A stretch of DNA of 64,000 nt from Clostridium omnivorum (GTDB lineage: Bacteria > Bacillota > Clostridia > Clostridiales > Clostridiaceae). Location: the NCBI RefSeq assembly GCF_026012015.1, contig NZ_BRXR01000001.1:404001-468000 (forward strand), given 5' to 3'. The position numbers were made by a program, and so were the translations under genes. The notes beneath the pieces were generated by a model that did no database searches, was not told where the DNA came from, and saw nothing but the letters and a program-made list of their open reading frames with translations. Every line of letters begins with the position of its first letter. Position 1 is the stretch's first letter. Below, one piece after another: positions 9,249-17,735 of this stretch.

Positions 9249-10121
9249 TCATACTTTTTCATTTTTGATATTTAATATAAATTCAGTCAAATGCTTTAAA
9301 AATGCATCTGCATATTTACTGTTAATAGAATGCTTATTTTGCACAGCATAAATAGTACGGCTGCATTCCGGCTCACTAATTGGAATGAGCACAGCATTTT
9401 TTGCAGTAAACCTTCCCCAGGAATATTCCGGCCAGAAGGCAATCCCAAGGCTGGAATCTATTAAGTTGCGTATAGATTGCTGATTATCACTTTCAAATAT
9501 AATTTGAGGCTTAAAACCCTTTTGTTTACAATATTCATCACATATTATTCTAAATGGTTTTGCCCATGAATAGCTAATAAATCCCTCTCTAGCTACCTGA
9601 TCTAAAGTAATGGATTCTAGTGAAGCATATTTGCTTGTATTGGGTACTGCTAAAAGTAATTTTTCTTTAAGTAGCAGAATACTGTCTTGTTTTATTTTAT
9701 CAGAAGCGCTGCAGGATATACATAAATCAAAATCCCTTTCATCTGGATTCTGTAATAATCTGAATTTTACTTCAGGATATAACTTTTTAAAGCTGATTAT
9801 AGACTTTGTTATCATCGCCGATGCTGCTAATATGTTTAATTGTATAGTACAAGATGCTTGTTTATCAACTTCCTTTAAGCGCTCAGGCAAAGATTCCACT
9901 GTATTTAGAATAGGTATTAGTTCAGACTGAAGTTGCTTCCCAGCATCATTCAGGCGAATACTTCGGTTCTTTCTCTCAAAAAGCGGTACTCCTAGTTCCT
10001 CTTCCAGATGCTTTATAGATTGTGACAATGCAGACTGAGCAATATGCAGTGATTGAGCCGCTTTAGTCATGTGCTCATATTCAGCCGCAACAAGAAAATA
10101 TTTAAAATGAAGTATATCCAT
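9249..10121 (-). CDS. LysR-family transcriptional regulator
   Basis: A 290-residue LTTR. The N-terminal winged helix-turn-helix is DILHFKYFLVAAEYEHMTKAAQSLHIAQSALSQSIKHLEEELG (about 2-44), followed by VPLFERKNRSIRL; residues 90-290 form the periplasmic-binding-protein-like effector domain (CysL/CynR-like). The start chosen is the ATG at 10121 preceded by GTGGAGGTAAGT; an upstream ATG would add 25 hydrophobic residues absent from the family. It is divergent from a YoaK-like membrane protein gene, with an LTTR-type dyad between them, so it probably controls that gene. The inducer is unknown. Confidence 0.88.
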   Translation of the reverse strand: MDILHFKYFLVAAEYEHMTKAAQSLHIAQSALSQSIKHLEEELGVPLFERKNRSIRLNDAGKQLQSELIPILNTVESLPERLKEVDKQASCTIQLNILAASAMITKSIISFKKLYPEVKFRLLQNPDERDFDLCISCSASDKIKQDSILLLKEKLLLAVPNTSKYASLESITLDQVAREGFISYSWAKPFRIICDEYCKQKGFKPQIIFESDNQQSIRNLIDSSLGIAFWPEYSWGRFTAKNAVLIPISEPECSRTIYAVQNKHSINSKYADAFLKHLTEFILNIKNEKV

Positions 10122-10134
10122 ACTTACCTCCACA

Positions 10135-10158
10135 ATTAATAAGCAAATACTTATTGAT
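10135..10158. promoter_or_regulatory. Putative LysR-type operator
   Basis: The dyad ATTAATAAG-CAAATA-CTTATTGAT (one mismatched pair) lies just upstream of the LysR-type start, within the 143-nt divergent region. Such an interrupted dyad next to the regulator gene is the usual arrangement of an LTTR recognition site. Binding is inferred. Confidence 0.45.
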
Positions 10159-10264
10159 TTAATAAAAATTATATATTTTAATTTATTGAAAATCAACTGT
10201 ATAATAGATATAGCAGTATTTTAAACATAGAATTTATATATAACAAGAATCTAGGTGTTTTATA

Positions 10265-10984
10265 TTGGAAATTGCAAAACAGGATACTAAAGCAACCGAA
10301 AAGCTGGGCTATGGAATGCTCCTTGCATCAATTGGCGGTGTAATGGATATGTATACTTATACAGTTCGTGGAAAGGTATTTGCTACAGGGCAAACAGGTA
10401 ATTTTGTGCTAGCAGCCGTTCGTCTTGCAGAGCAAGATTATATAGGTATGATTCATGCCTTAGTACCAATTATTGCTTTTTGGTTAGGTATTTTTGCAGC
10501 CTGGCATATTTTTTATTCATATTGCAAAGATAAGCAACTTATATGGCAGCGTATAATACTAATTACTGCTTTATTTATCTTATTTATAACTGGGCTAATC
10601 CCTCTTTCATATCCGGATATAATTGCTGATTCCCTTGTAGCTTTCGCAGCCTCCTTGCAATATTGTGCCTTTCGCAAATTTGGCGAAGGTAATAATTACG
10701 CCAGCATATTTTGTTCTGGAAATATGCGCTCCTGTGCAGAAAATTACTATAAGGGAATTGTCCAAAAAGACAAACAGAGTTTGAAAAGAGCATTGAAATA
10801 TACCTGCATTCTGCTATCCTTTTTCACAGGAGCAGTCCTAGGAACTATAATGTCATTTATTTTTCACGAAAAGTCAATATGGATTGTTCTAATATTAATT
10901 TCAGCAGCTTTTGTCATTTCCTATGATTTCAATGAAGATATTTTCAAAATATTATTCTTGTTGAAAAGCCCTAAAAGGCAGTGA
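10265..10984 (+). CDS. YoaK/DUF1275-family membrane protein
   Basis: A 239-residue membrane protein with about six hydrophobic segments. The N-terminal block GGVMDMYTYTVRGKVFATGQTGNFVLA (about 21-47) is the family hallmark of DUF1275 (YoaK), whose function is unknown. A second typical block is LQYCAFRKFGEGNNYASIFCSGNMRS. The start is a TTG at 10265 preceded by AGGTG at suitable distance. The gene is divergent from the LysR-type regulator and ends at a convergent terminator, so it seems to form a one-gene regulon. Confidence 0.8.
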   Translation: MEIAKQDTKATEKLGYGMLLASIGGVMDMYTYTVRGKVFATGQTGNFVLAAVRLAEQDYIGMIHALVPIIAFWLGIFAAWHIFYSYCKDKQLIWQRIILITALFILFITGLIPLSYPDIIADSLVAFAASLQYCAFRKFGEGNNYASIFCSGNMRSCAENYYKGIVQKDKQSLKRALKYTCILLSFFTGAVLGTIMSFIFHEKSIWIVLILISAAFVISYDFNEDIFKILFLLKSPKRQ

Positions 10985-11006
10985 TATAAAAGGATTTATA
11001 ACAATA

Positions 11007-11034
11007 AAATGACAGGCCGTAGAGCCTGTCATTT
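11007..11034. terminator. Bidirectional terminator between the yoaK-like and acetoacetyl-CoA synthetase genes
   Basis: AAATGACAGGC and GCCTGTCATTT form an 11-bp perfect stem with a 6-nt loop (CGTAGA), midway between two convergent stop codons. Confidence 0.85.
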
Positions 11035-11053
11035 ACTGTTATATAATGAAATG

Positions 11054-13015
11054 TTATTCATTCAAGGATGATAAAATTTGTTCGAAGAAATCAAGCGCTT
11101 CAGGATTTTCCAATGCATCTCTATTTGTCACTTTACGTCCATTAATAATATTTGTTACAGCACTTTCTACCTTTTTCCCATTAAAGGTTCTTGGAATATC
11201 TGGCACTGCAATTATTATTGCCGGCACGTGTCTTGGTGATGCATTTTCCCTCAACACTTTCTTAATTTCCTTCTTTAAATTATCATCAAGCTCAATTCCT
11301 TCCATAGTTTGTACAAACAATATAATTCTCTGATCACCCTTATAATTCTGCCCTATTGCTAGGCTGTCCTTAATTTGTGGAAGTTTTTCAACCTGATTAT
11401 AAATTTCAGCTGTTCCTATTCTTACTCCTGATGGCTTTAAAGTTGAATCTGATCTACCATAATAAGAAATTCCACCTGTATCAGAATGAATCATAACATA
11501 ATCTCCATGTCGCCATATGCCAGGATAAACTCCAAAATAAGCATCCAAGTAGCGTTTATTATTAGGATCATTCCAGAATCTTAAAGGCATTGGTGGTGAT
11601 GGTATTTCACACACTAATTCTCCCAGCTCATCTCTAACCGGCTCTCCTTTTTCATTATAGGCATTTATCTTCATACCAAGTCCAGGACCTTGAAGTTCTC
11701 CTGAGTATACCGGGCTTATAGGATTACCTGTAGAAAAACATCCATTTATATCGGTTCCTCCTGCAATTGAATTAAAATGCAAATCTTCTTTTATTTCTCT
11801 ATAGATATAATCAAATCCTTCATTTGATAGTGCAGAACCCGTTTGAGAAATAGCTCTAAGTGCTGAAAGGTTAACAGCTTTTTTAGGTGAAAATTGTTCC
11901 TTTAAAAGAGCGTGAACATAACTTGCACTTAGTCCAAAAATAGTTACCTTCTCCTCCTCTAGTATTTTCCAAATAGAAGATACCTCTGGATATGATGGAT
12001 TCCCATCATAAAGTACGATACTGGCACCTGTACCTAAAGCTGCCGCCTGCCAATTCCACATCATCCAACTGCAGGTTGTAATATAAAGCATACGATCAGA
12101 CGGCTTAAGATCGTTATGCAAAACCAGCTCCTTTAATTGATTAATAAGCAGCCCTGCTGCAGATTGTACCATACACTTAGGCTTTCCTGTTGTTCCAGAT
12201 GAAAACATTACAACAAGTGGGTGTTCTGAAGGAAGCTGCTCAAACTCAAAATTCTGTGGTACTTCTTTAGAAAGATAGTTTTCCCAAGTAATACTATTTG
12301 GTATTTCGCTTGTATTGGAATTTTCACCAGCATAGTGGGAAATAACTACCTTTTTAATAGAATCTATTCCTTTTACAATTGCACTTGCATTCTGAAGAAC
12401 GTTAAAACGTTTTCCCTTGTAAAAATATCCGTCAGCTGTAAACAATACTGATGGCTTAACTTGCCCAAGTCTGTCCAAAGCTGCATTAGGCCCAATATCT
12501 GTTGCACAAGAGCACCAAATAGCACCTACTGCCGCGGAAGCAAGCATAGCTATTATTGTCTGAGGTATATTAGGCATATATGCTGCAATAGTATCCCCTG
12601 GTTTTATTCCATCTTCTCTCAAGGTCTTTGCAAGTCTTACAACTTGTTCATACAGCTGTTTATGACTAATTTCCTCCCTGATTTGATTCTCTCCTCTAAA
12701 TATAATTGCAGGAGAAGAGCTTAATTGAAATCTAAGAATATTCTCTGAATAATTTAATTTTGCATCAACAAACCAACTTGCTCCAGGAAACTTCGATATG
12801 TCGTCTACTGGTTTGGAATATGAATGAGAACATTTTATACTTAGGTAGTTCCATAATGCATCCCAAAAACTCTCTGGATAATTAACAGACCATTTATATA
12901 GAGATGTATAATCATTAATTTTAAGGTTATATTTCTCGTTAACATAATTAATAAAAGAATACATATTTGTTGTTTTGATGTACTCTTTAGAAGGTTTCCA
13001 TAACAGCTTTCTCAT
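11054..13015 (-). CDS. Acetoacetyl-CoA synthetase (acetoacetate--CoA ligase)
   Basis: A 653-residue ANL-superfamily adenylate-forming enzyme. The P-loop-like signature FSSGTTGKPK is at 271-280; WMMWNWQAAALGTGASIVLYDG and YYGRSDSTLKPSGVRIGTAEIY mark the acetoacetyl-CoA synthetase subfamily, and the C-terminal NGKKVE holds the adenylation lysine. It activates acetoacetate to acetoacetyl-CoA using ATP. In a clostridium this would route acetoacetate into butyrate or PHB-type metabolism or allow its salvage. The start is the ATG at 13015, about 11 nt after AGGAAG; a GTG four codons earlier overlaps that site. It is transcribed alone. Confidence 0.9.
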   Translation of the reverse strand: MRKLLWKPSKEYIKTTNMYSFINYVNEKYNLKINDYTSLYKWSVNYPESFWDALWNYLSIKCSHSYSKPVDDISKFPGASWFVDAKLNYSENILRFQLSSSPAIIFRGENQIREEISHKQLYEQVVRLAKTLREDGIKPGDTIAAYMPNIPQTIIAMLASAAVGAIWCSCATDIGPNAALDRLGQVKPSVLFTADGYFYKGKRFNVLQNASAIVKGIDSIKKVVISHYAGENSNTSEIPNSITWENYLSKEVPQNFEFEQLPSEHPLVVMFSSGTTGKPKCMVQSAAGLLINQLKELVLHNDLKPSDRMLYITTCSWMMWNWQAAALGTGASIVLYDGNPSYPEVSSIWKILEEEKVTIFGLSASYVHALLKEQFSPKKAVNLSALRAISQTGSALSNEGFDYIYREIKEDLHFNSIAGGTDINGCFSTGNPISPVYSGELQGPGLGMKINAYNEKGEPVRDELGELVCEIPSPPMPLRFWNDPNNKRYLDAYFGVYPGIWRHGDYVMIHSDTGGISYYGRSDSTLKPSGVRIGTAEIYNQVEKLPQIKDSLAIGQNYKGDQRIILFVQTMEGIELDDNLKKEIKKVLRENASPRHVPAIIIAVPDIPRTFNGKKVESAVTNIINGRKVTNRDALENPEALDFFEQILSSLNE

Positions 13016-13191
13016 TTTATAGGTCACTTCCTTTTTCTTTTTGATCTCAAAAGCAGCATGTTCTGTACTCCACTCTAAATTTCCCAGGTAGTCCTGCTTA
13101 AATTTAGTTTAATAGTATCAATTTTTGATTTTTACATCTCAATTTTCGCATGCTAAGTATCTTTAAAAAGCATATACCTCTTATTTATATT

Positions 13192-13647
13192 CTAATCGGT
13201 ACAACTATTGAGAGCTTCCTGCTTTTCATTTTTTAATCCTTCTACAGCCAAAAGGAAGGATTCAACTTCTACATCTAAATCCTTTAAAGATTTGTTGAAT
13301 ACTTTCTTATTCCTGCATATTCTTCCGTTTACATCTATCATTGTGCTTATTTCAACACCATTAAGTGTTTCATCAACTGAAACCTTTAGTTTATATTCAC
13401 GGTTAGGAATGGTATTTTCCATAAGATAATTAATTCCCGAAACCGTTATTTTTCCATTTTGAATGCTTACTATCCCTCCTTCCTTGTGTTGATTTGTTAT
13501 CATAATCCCCGAAATTAAATTCTCATTTTGCATTTCACACAGTATTTGAGCATACTCTGAGTTATTTAATCCAAGCTCCTGATTAGATAATACATTTCCA
13601 TTGTATAAATTCTTTAGTATTAAATATGCAATTTTACTTTTGTCCAT
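13192..13647 (-). CDS. YjcQ-family winged-helix-like protein
   Basis: A 151-residue protein whose first 80 residues (MDKSKIAYLILKNLYNGN ... GKITVSGINYLMENT) have the layout of the YjcQ family, a small winged-helix-like fold found in Bacillus and phage proteins. The C-terminal 70 residues are charged and unassigned. Function unknown; a DNA-binding or regulatory role is a guess from the fold. It stands between the acetoacetyl-CoA synthetase gene and a pair of unknown genes, with gaps of about 165 and 215 nt. ATG after GGGGGTGAT. Confidence 0.6.
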   Translation of the reverse strand: MDKSKIAYLILKNLYNGNVLSNQELGLNNSEYAQILCEMQNENLISGIMITNQHKEGGIVSIQNGKITVSGINYLMENTIPNREYKLKVSVDETLNGVEISTMIDVNGRICRNKKVFNKSLKDLDVEVESFLLAVEGLKNEKQEALNSCTD

Positions 13648-13861
13648 TCAATATCACCCCCTTCATTTCAAATATAGCACAGGGGGTATTTTTATTAAAA
13701 CAGCATATAAAGTGGTGTAGCTCTATATTTCTGAATATAAGGACATAGTTGGAGATGACATAGTTAATACTCTATATATTAGCTAATATTGTCCACTAAC
13801 AAATGCATGCTCGTTTACTAGCATTGTTAGGTGCAAATCATTATTACTGCTTAAACCTTCT

Positions 13862-15220
13862 CTATATCTGAATTTCCTGCGACATTTGAATTATTACACC
13901 TTTTCTTAATTCCTCGAGATTATCTATATATTCTACTAGCCTCTCATGCCATTCTCTTTCACATTCAGTCCCATAATCACTGTCACCAGTTTCAGTATCA
14001 GGTAAGTATTTTGTTAGCAGTGCTATTTCAAAATCCTCCAAATCCTTAAAAATATAAATAAATTCCTCATCAAATATACAATAAGAACTTAATACATCAG
14101 CTAAATCCTTTAAACTATGAAGTTCTTCTCTTATAATTTTTATTTTATCCTCTACTTTGCTGCAGTTCCTAATTTCCTCTGTTATCCTCTTAAACTTACC
14201 ATTATCTAAGCTTTCTCCATCTTTGTATATAATAGGCTTTTCTTCTTGAGTTTTTATAGTAATAAACGCTTTATCTAAAGTATTGGTTTCTATGTTGTAT
14301 TTAATTTCTGGTATGAGTTTCAAAATAGTTTTATTTATATAATCCTTCAGGCCTTCGTCCTCAATTGATAGTTCCTTAAAAAGCTTTCCTAAAGCTATTA
14401 AAAACAATCTTTTTAGTTCTTCCTCTGATAATCCATCTACTATACTTTTTAAATGCACTCGTTCCTCTTCTGTTATATTTAAGGACTTCCCCCCTTTTCC
14501 TAAAAGAATAACACCTAGGTAGTTAGTGAGAACAAATTTATATATATTTATTAGCATATGATGTGAATTTTTATTATAACTCTTAAGTAGATCTTCAATT
14601 TCTGATATATCAAAGTAAGAACATAACTTATTTTCAAGTTCTAATGTATTTAGATATGCTTCTAAATATTCAACTCCTACCAATTTCATTTCATCAATTG
14701 CTAAAGGATAATCTATAGACCCTGGAGAATCGTGACTAGCAAACCTTATGTCATACTCTTTAAAAAATAAATCAATTCCATAATCTATGGTATCAATATA
14801 AGCATAATTTGAAGTTTCTAATCTGTTTTTTTGAATGCCCTTCAATTTTCTCTTACAGGCATCAACTTTCTCTATTAACAACTCTTCTCCTTGATGAAAC
14901 AAATCCTTTAAATTTTTTTCTATAATTAAATTTATACTTTCTTTTATAGTCATTGTATTCTTTAAGAATGCTCCTATTGTGTAGTAAATGGATAGCATAA
15001 TTTGCTCTGCAACTTCTACTCTAACAGAAGAGCTCTCATCTCTTGTATAATAAACAACAATTTCCTTTAACAGCTCGATTATTTGAATTTGAATTTTCTC
15101 CACATTTTTACTAGTCAATAAATCATTTGCATTAAGCACCTGAAGCAAGGATAAAAAGTAATGTTCTTCACTTATTAAATTAGAAAAAGACTCTTCTCTA
15201 TTAATAACATTATTTTCCAC
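13862..15220 (-). CDS. Unknown protein, partner of the gene upstream (resembles DUF6179)
   Basis: A 452-residue, largely helical, acidic and hydrophilic protein with no signal peptide, membrane segment or catalytic motif that I can recognise. I believe this type is catalogued as DUF6179 but cannot verify it. Its GTG start shares its first base with the last base of the TAG stop of the gene upstream, so the two are translationally coupled and probably function together. Residues 240-285 contain a Glu/Leu-rich helix pair (EEERVHLKSIVDGLSEEEL). No function is proposed. Confidence 0.6.
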   Translation of the reverse strand: MENNVINREESFSNLISEEHYFLSLLQVLNANDLLTSKNVEKIQIQIIELLKEIVVYYTRDESSSVRVEVAEQIMLSIYYTIGAFLKNTMTIKESINLIIEKNLKDLFHQGEELLIEKVDACKRKLKGIQKNRLETSNYAYIDTIDYGIDLFFKEYDIRFASHDSPGSIDYPLAIDEMKLVGVEYLEAYLNTLELENKLCSYFDISEIEDLLKSYNKNSHHMLINIYKFVLTNYLGVILLGKGGKSLNITEEERVHLKSIVDGLSEEELKRLFLIALGKLFKELSIEDEGLKDYINKTILKLIPEIKYNIETNTLDKAFITIKTQEEKPIIYKDGESLDNGKFKRITEEIRNCSKVEDKIKIIREELHSLKDLADVLSSYCIFDEEFIYIFKDLEDFEIALLTKYLPDTETGDSDYGTECEREWHERLVEYIDNLEELRKGVIIQMSQEIQI

Positions 15221-15702
15221 TATTCTTCCTCCTCTAAATCTTCATATTCATCTATATATAAATAATCTTTTACCCCAAATTTAATATTGCTTGCTATACT
15301 ATCTAGATATTTATCTCTAAGAAACTCTACTGATCCTTCACATTCGTTATCAAAATATTTTTTCATTAAAGCTATTAGTTCATCGTCACTTATTTTTTCC
15401 ATAGTTTCATTCTTATAGTAATAAAAGGTCTCAATAAGATCGTTTATTGTTTCCACATAGTTATACTGTGAAATATAAGGAGAATCACAAAATACAGAAA
15501 TTACTTTTTTAATAATTCCCCCTCCAAACTCCACTCTTCCATTACTACTTAGTGCTTCACTTCTTGTTTTAATAATTGTTTTTATATCTTCATTAGAAAG
15601 CTTTAATCCGTACTCTCTAGTATCTTCATTGCACATTTGAATTTCTATAAAGCTATGCTTGCTCACAATTAAATCCAAACTTGTTATAAGATTATTAGCC
15701 AT
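15220..15702 (-). CDS. Unknown small protein, first gene of a coupled pair (resembles DUF6323)
   Basis: A 160-residue acidic protein ending in a Glu-rich tail (EYEDLEEEE). I believe it corresponds to the group called DUF6323, which occurs next to DUF6179 proteins in clostridia, but this is from memory. The start is the ATG at 15702 preceded by GGAGGGATAAT; the longer frame upstream would add 43 residues without a ribosome binding site. The stop codon overlaps the start of the next gene by one base, indicating tight coupling. A block around residues 20-60 (RSEALSSNGRVEFGGGIIKK) is the most structured-looking part. Confidence 0.6.
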   Translation of the reverse strand: MANNLITSLDLIVSKHSFIEIQMCNEDTREYGLKLSNEDIKTIIKTRSEALSSNGRVEFGGGIIKKVISVFCDSPYISQYNYVETINDLIETFYYYKNETMEKISDDELIALMKKYFDNECEGSVEFLRDKYLDSIASNIKFGVKDYLYIDEYEDLEEEE

Positions 15703-15897
15703 ATTATCCCTCCAAAACTTTTTTAAATTTTGATATTGACTTTTTGTCTCAAATATGATATGATAAAGTTGTATAGTTATATAATAATTTATTGTAATGT
15801 AAATTGTATCATTGTCTCTTTTTATAGTCAATGATATTTATTATGTATTTTAAGAATTTAAAAATATATGAGCTTGGATGAGATAATTTTTCAAAGT

Positions 15898-15926
15898 AAA
15901 AAAGCACGGCATTTGCCGTGCTTTTA
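15898..15926 (-). terminator. Terminator after desulfoferrodoxin
   Basis: AAAAGCACGGC and GCCGTGCTTTT flank a 4-nt loop, with a T-run following on the minus strand. It closes the oxygen-defence cluster. Confidence 0.9.
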
Positions 15927-15989
15927 GTTATGTTTCTATAAAAGATTAACTCTCATAAATATAAATTACTTTTTCAAAGTTTTACAATT

Positions 15990-16376
15990 CTAGCTCTCTG
16001 CTTTCCATAATCCGTGTAAACTGCAGTATTCTCTTACTATGAATTGTTTTGTATTATCGCATACTTTAAAATGTGCTTCTGGTGTTTCACCAGGTTTTAA
16101 ATGTTTTCTGTATACTTTATTTTCTGTTACAAGTTCAATCCACTCAATATAATGATCTTCTGTCATTGGATGAGTTACGCTTCCTACTTTAACAACTATT
16201 TCACCATCTAATTTTTCTATTACAGGAATATGCTTTTCAAGAGAAGCTTCCATGGTATTTTCAACTAATAATTCCATAGGTTTTCCACAGCATACAAGCT
16301 TTCCACCTGATGCATGAACTACCTCAACTATGTTTCCACATACTGGACATTTGTAAATTTGTTTTAACTCTGTCAT
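15990..16376 (-). CDS. dfx: Desulfoferrodoxin (superoxide reductase)
   Basis: A 128-residue two-centre superoxide reductase. Centre I (FeCys4, rubredoxin-like) is C10, C13, C29, C30. Centre II, the catalytic Fe(His)4Cys site, is H49, H69, H75, C118 and H121, with the conserved E47-K48 pair next to it. It reduces superoxide to hydrogen peroxide without making oxygen, using electrons from rubredoxin. The start is the ATG at 16376, eight nt after AAGGAG. It follows fprA by 95 nt; that gap carries its own promoter (-35 TTGCAT and -10 TATAAT, 17-nt spacer, 16434-16462), so it can be expressed apart from the upstream genes. Confidence 0.95.
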   Translation of the reverse strand: MTELKQIYKCPVCGNIVEVVHASGGKLVCCGKPMELLVENTMEASLEKHIPVIEKLDGEIVVKVGSVTHPMTEDHYIEWIELVTENKVYRKHLKPGETPEAHFKVCDNTKQFIVREYCSLHGLWKAES

Positions 16377-16405
16377 TTTAATCACTCCTTATTTTTATAT
16401 TATCT

Positions 16406-16462
16406 AAACAATAATTGTTATTATCTAATTCTTATTATACTTCCATTTTTAACAAAATGCAA
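16406..16462 (-). promoter_or_regulatory. dfx: Promoter and dyad upstream of dfx
   Basis: On the minus strand TTGCAT (16457-16462) and TATAAT (16434-16439) have a 17-nt spacer. A 15-bp dyad AAACAAT-A-ATTGTTA (16406-16420), of the 7-1-7 form used by PerR/Fur-type repressors, lies in the expected early transcribed region. It is a weaker match to the PerR consensus than the boxes at 19.8 kb. Confidence 0.5.
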
Positions 16463-16471
16463 TACCTTTTA

Positions 16472-17677
16472 CTAATAATTTACCATAGATTCTATAATGC
16501 TATCCGCCATAGCTTCCATAGAGTCTATATTCTCTTGTTTCATGCTGGAATTTAAAGTTATTTCACTATCTAATATATTCATTTCCTTCATCTCACCTAG
16601 AAGTTCACGCATCAATTTACCAGATTGAGGAGCCCATGAACCATTTTCTATTAAAGCGAAGGTACGTTTTTGAAGATTTAGCGCCTTCATATCCATTAAA
16701 TAATCTAACATAGGCGGATAAATTTTAAGATTATAAGTTACAGAAGCTAGAACCACATGACTGTATTTAAATGTTTCAGAAATAAGATAAGAAACATGTG
16801 TTTTTGAAACATCATACATAACCACATTCTTCATTCCTTTTTTCACTAGCCTCGTTGCCAAATCATTAGCAGCTGCCTCTGTGTTACCATACATTGTTGC
16901 ATAAACGATCATTACTCCCTTTTCTTCCGGCTCGTAACGACTCCATTTATCGTATTTATCTAATAAATATTCAAAATCATTTCTCCATACAGGCCCATGC
17001 AGCGGGCAAATAATTTTAATATCAACAGTACTAGCCTTCTTCAAAAGAGCCTGAACATGAGGGCCATACTTTCCTACAATATTAGTATAATACCTTCTAG
17101 CATCATCAATCCAATCTCTATCAAAGTCTACTTCGTCATTAAATAACTTTCCATCTAGAGCACCAAAAGAGCCAAAGGCATCAGCAGAAAATAGCACACC
17201 GCTTGTAGTATCATAAGTTACCATTGCTTCTGGCCAATGTATCATCGGAGCTGCAATAAATACAACATTATGCTTTCCAAAGGACATAGTGTCCCCTTCT
17301 TTGACTTCTTTCACTTTTCCATCAATATCAAAACCAAACTGACGCATAAACATTGAAGCCTTCTCGGTACATACAACCTTTACATTAGGATAGCGAAGAA
17401 TAATCTCTTCAATACATGCCGCATGATCAGGCTCCATATGATTAATTATCATGTAATCCAAAGTTCTACCATCTAAAACAGCTTTAATATTCTCAAGGAA
17501 TTGACGGCAAATCGACCAATCCACTGTATCAAATAGTACTGTTTTCTCATCTAAGAGTAGATAAGAATTATATGAAACACCTTTTTGAATGGGATGAATA
17601 TTTTCAAATAATTCAAGGCGATGATCATTGCCACCAACCCAATATAGATCCTCGGTAATATTTCTAACACAATACAT
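16472..17677 (-). CDS. fprA: A-type flavoprotein / flavodiiron protein FprA
   Basis: A 401-residue flavodiiron protein. Residues 1-250 form the metallo-beta-lactamase-like domain with the di-iron ligands H80, E82, D84, H147, D166 and H227; H85 follows in the HxExDH motif. Residues 255-400 form the flavodoxin domain with an FMN loop at VYATMYGNTEAAA. It reduces oxygen to water (some members reduce NO) with electrons from rubredoxin. It lies 58 nt downstream of a gene whose product carries a C-terminal rubredoxin domain and upstream of desulfoferrodoxin. These neighbours make the rubredoxin supply part of the same cluster. ATG after GGGAGGT. Confidence 0.95.
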   Translation of the reverse strand: MYCVRNITEDLYWVGGNDHRLELFENIHPIQKGVSYNSYLLLDEKTVLFDTVDWSICRQFLENIKAVLDGRTLDYMIINHMEPDHAACIEEIILRYPNVKVVCTEKASMFMRQFGFDIDGKVKEVKEGDTMSFGKHNVVFIAAPMIHWPEAMVTYDTTSGVLFSADAFGSFGALDGKLFNDEVDFDRDWIDDARRYYTNIVGKYGPHVQALLKKASTVDIKIICPLHGPVWRNDFEYLLDKYDKWSRYEPEEKGVMIVYATMYGNTEAAANDLATRLVKKGMKNVVMYDVSKTHVSYLISETFKYSHVVLASVTYNLKIYPPMLDYLMDMKALNLQKRTFALIENGSWAPQSGKLMRELLGEMKEMNILDSEITLNSSMKQENIDSMEAMADSIIESMVNY

Positions 17678-17735
17678 AAATTTAACCTCCCTTTTACAAG
17701 AAACATTTTATTTAATCTAATTTCCTCAATAATTA

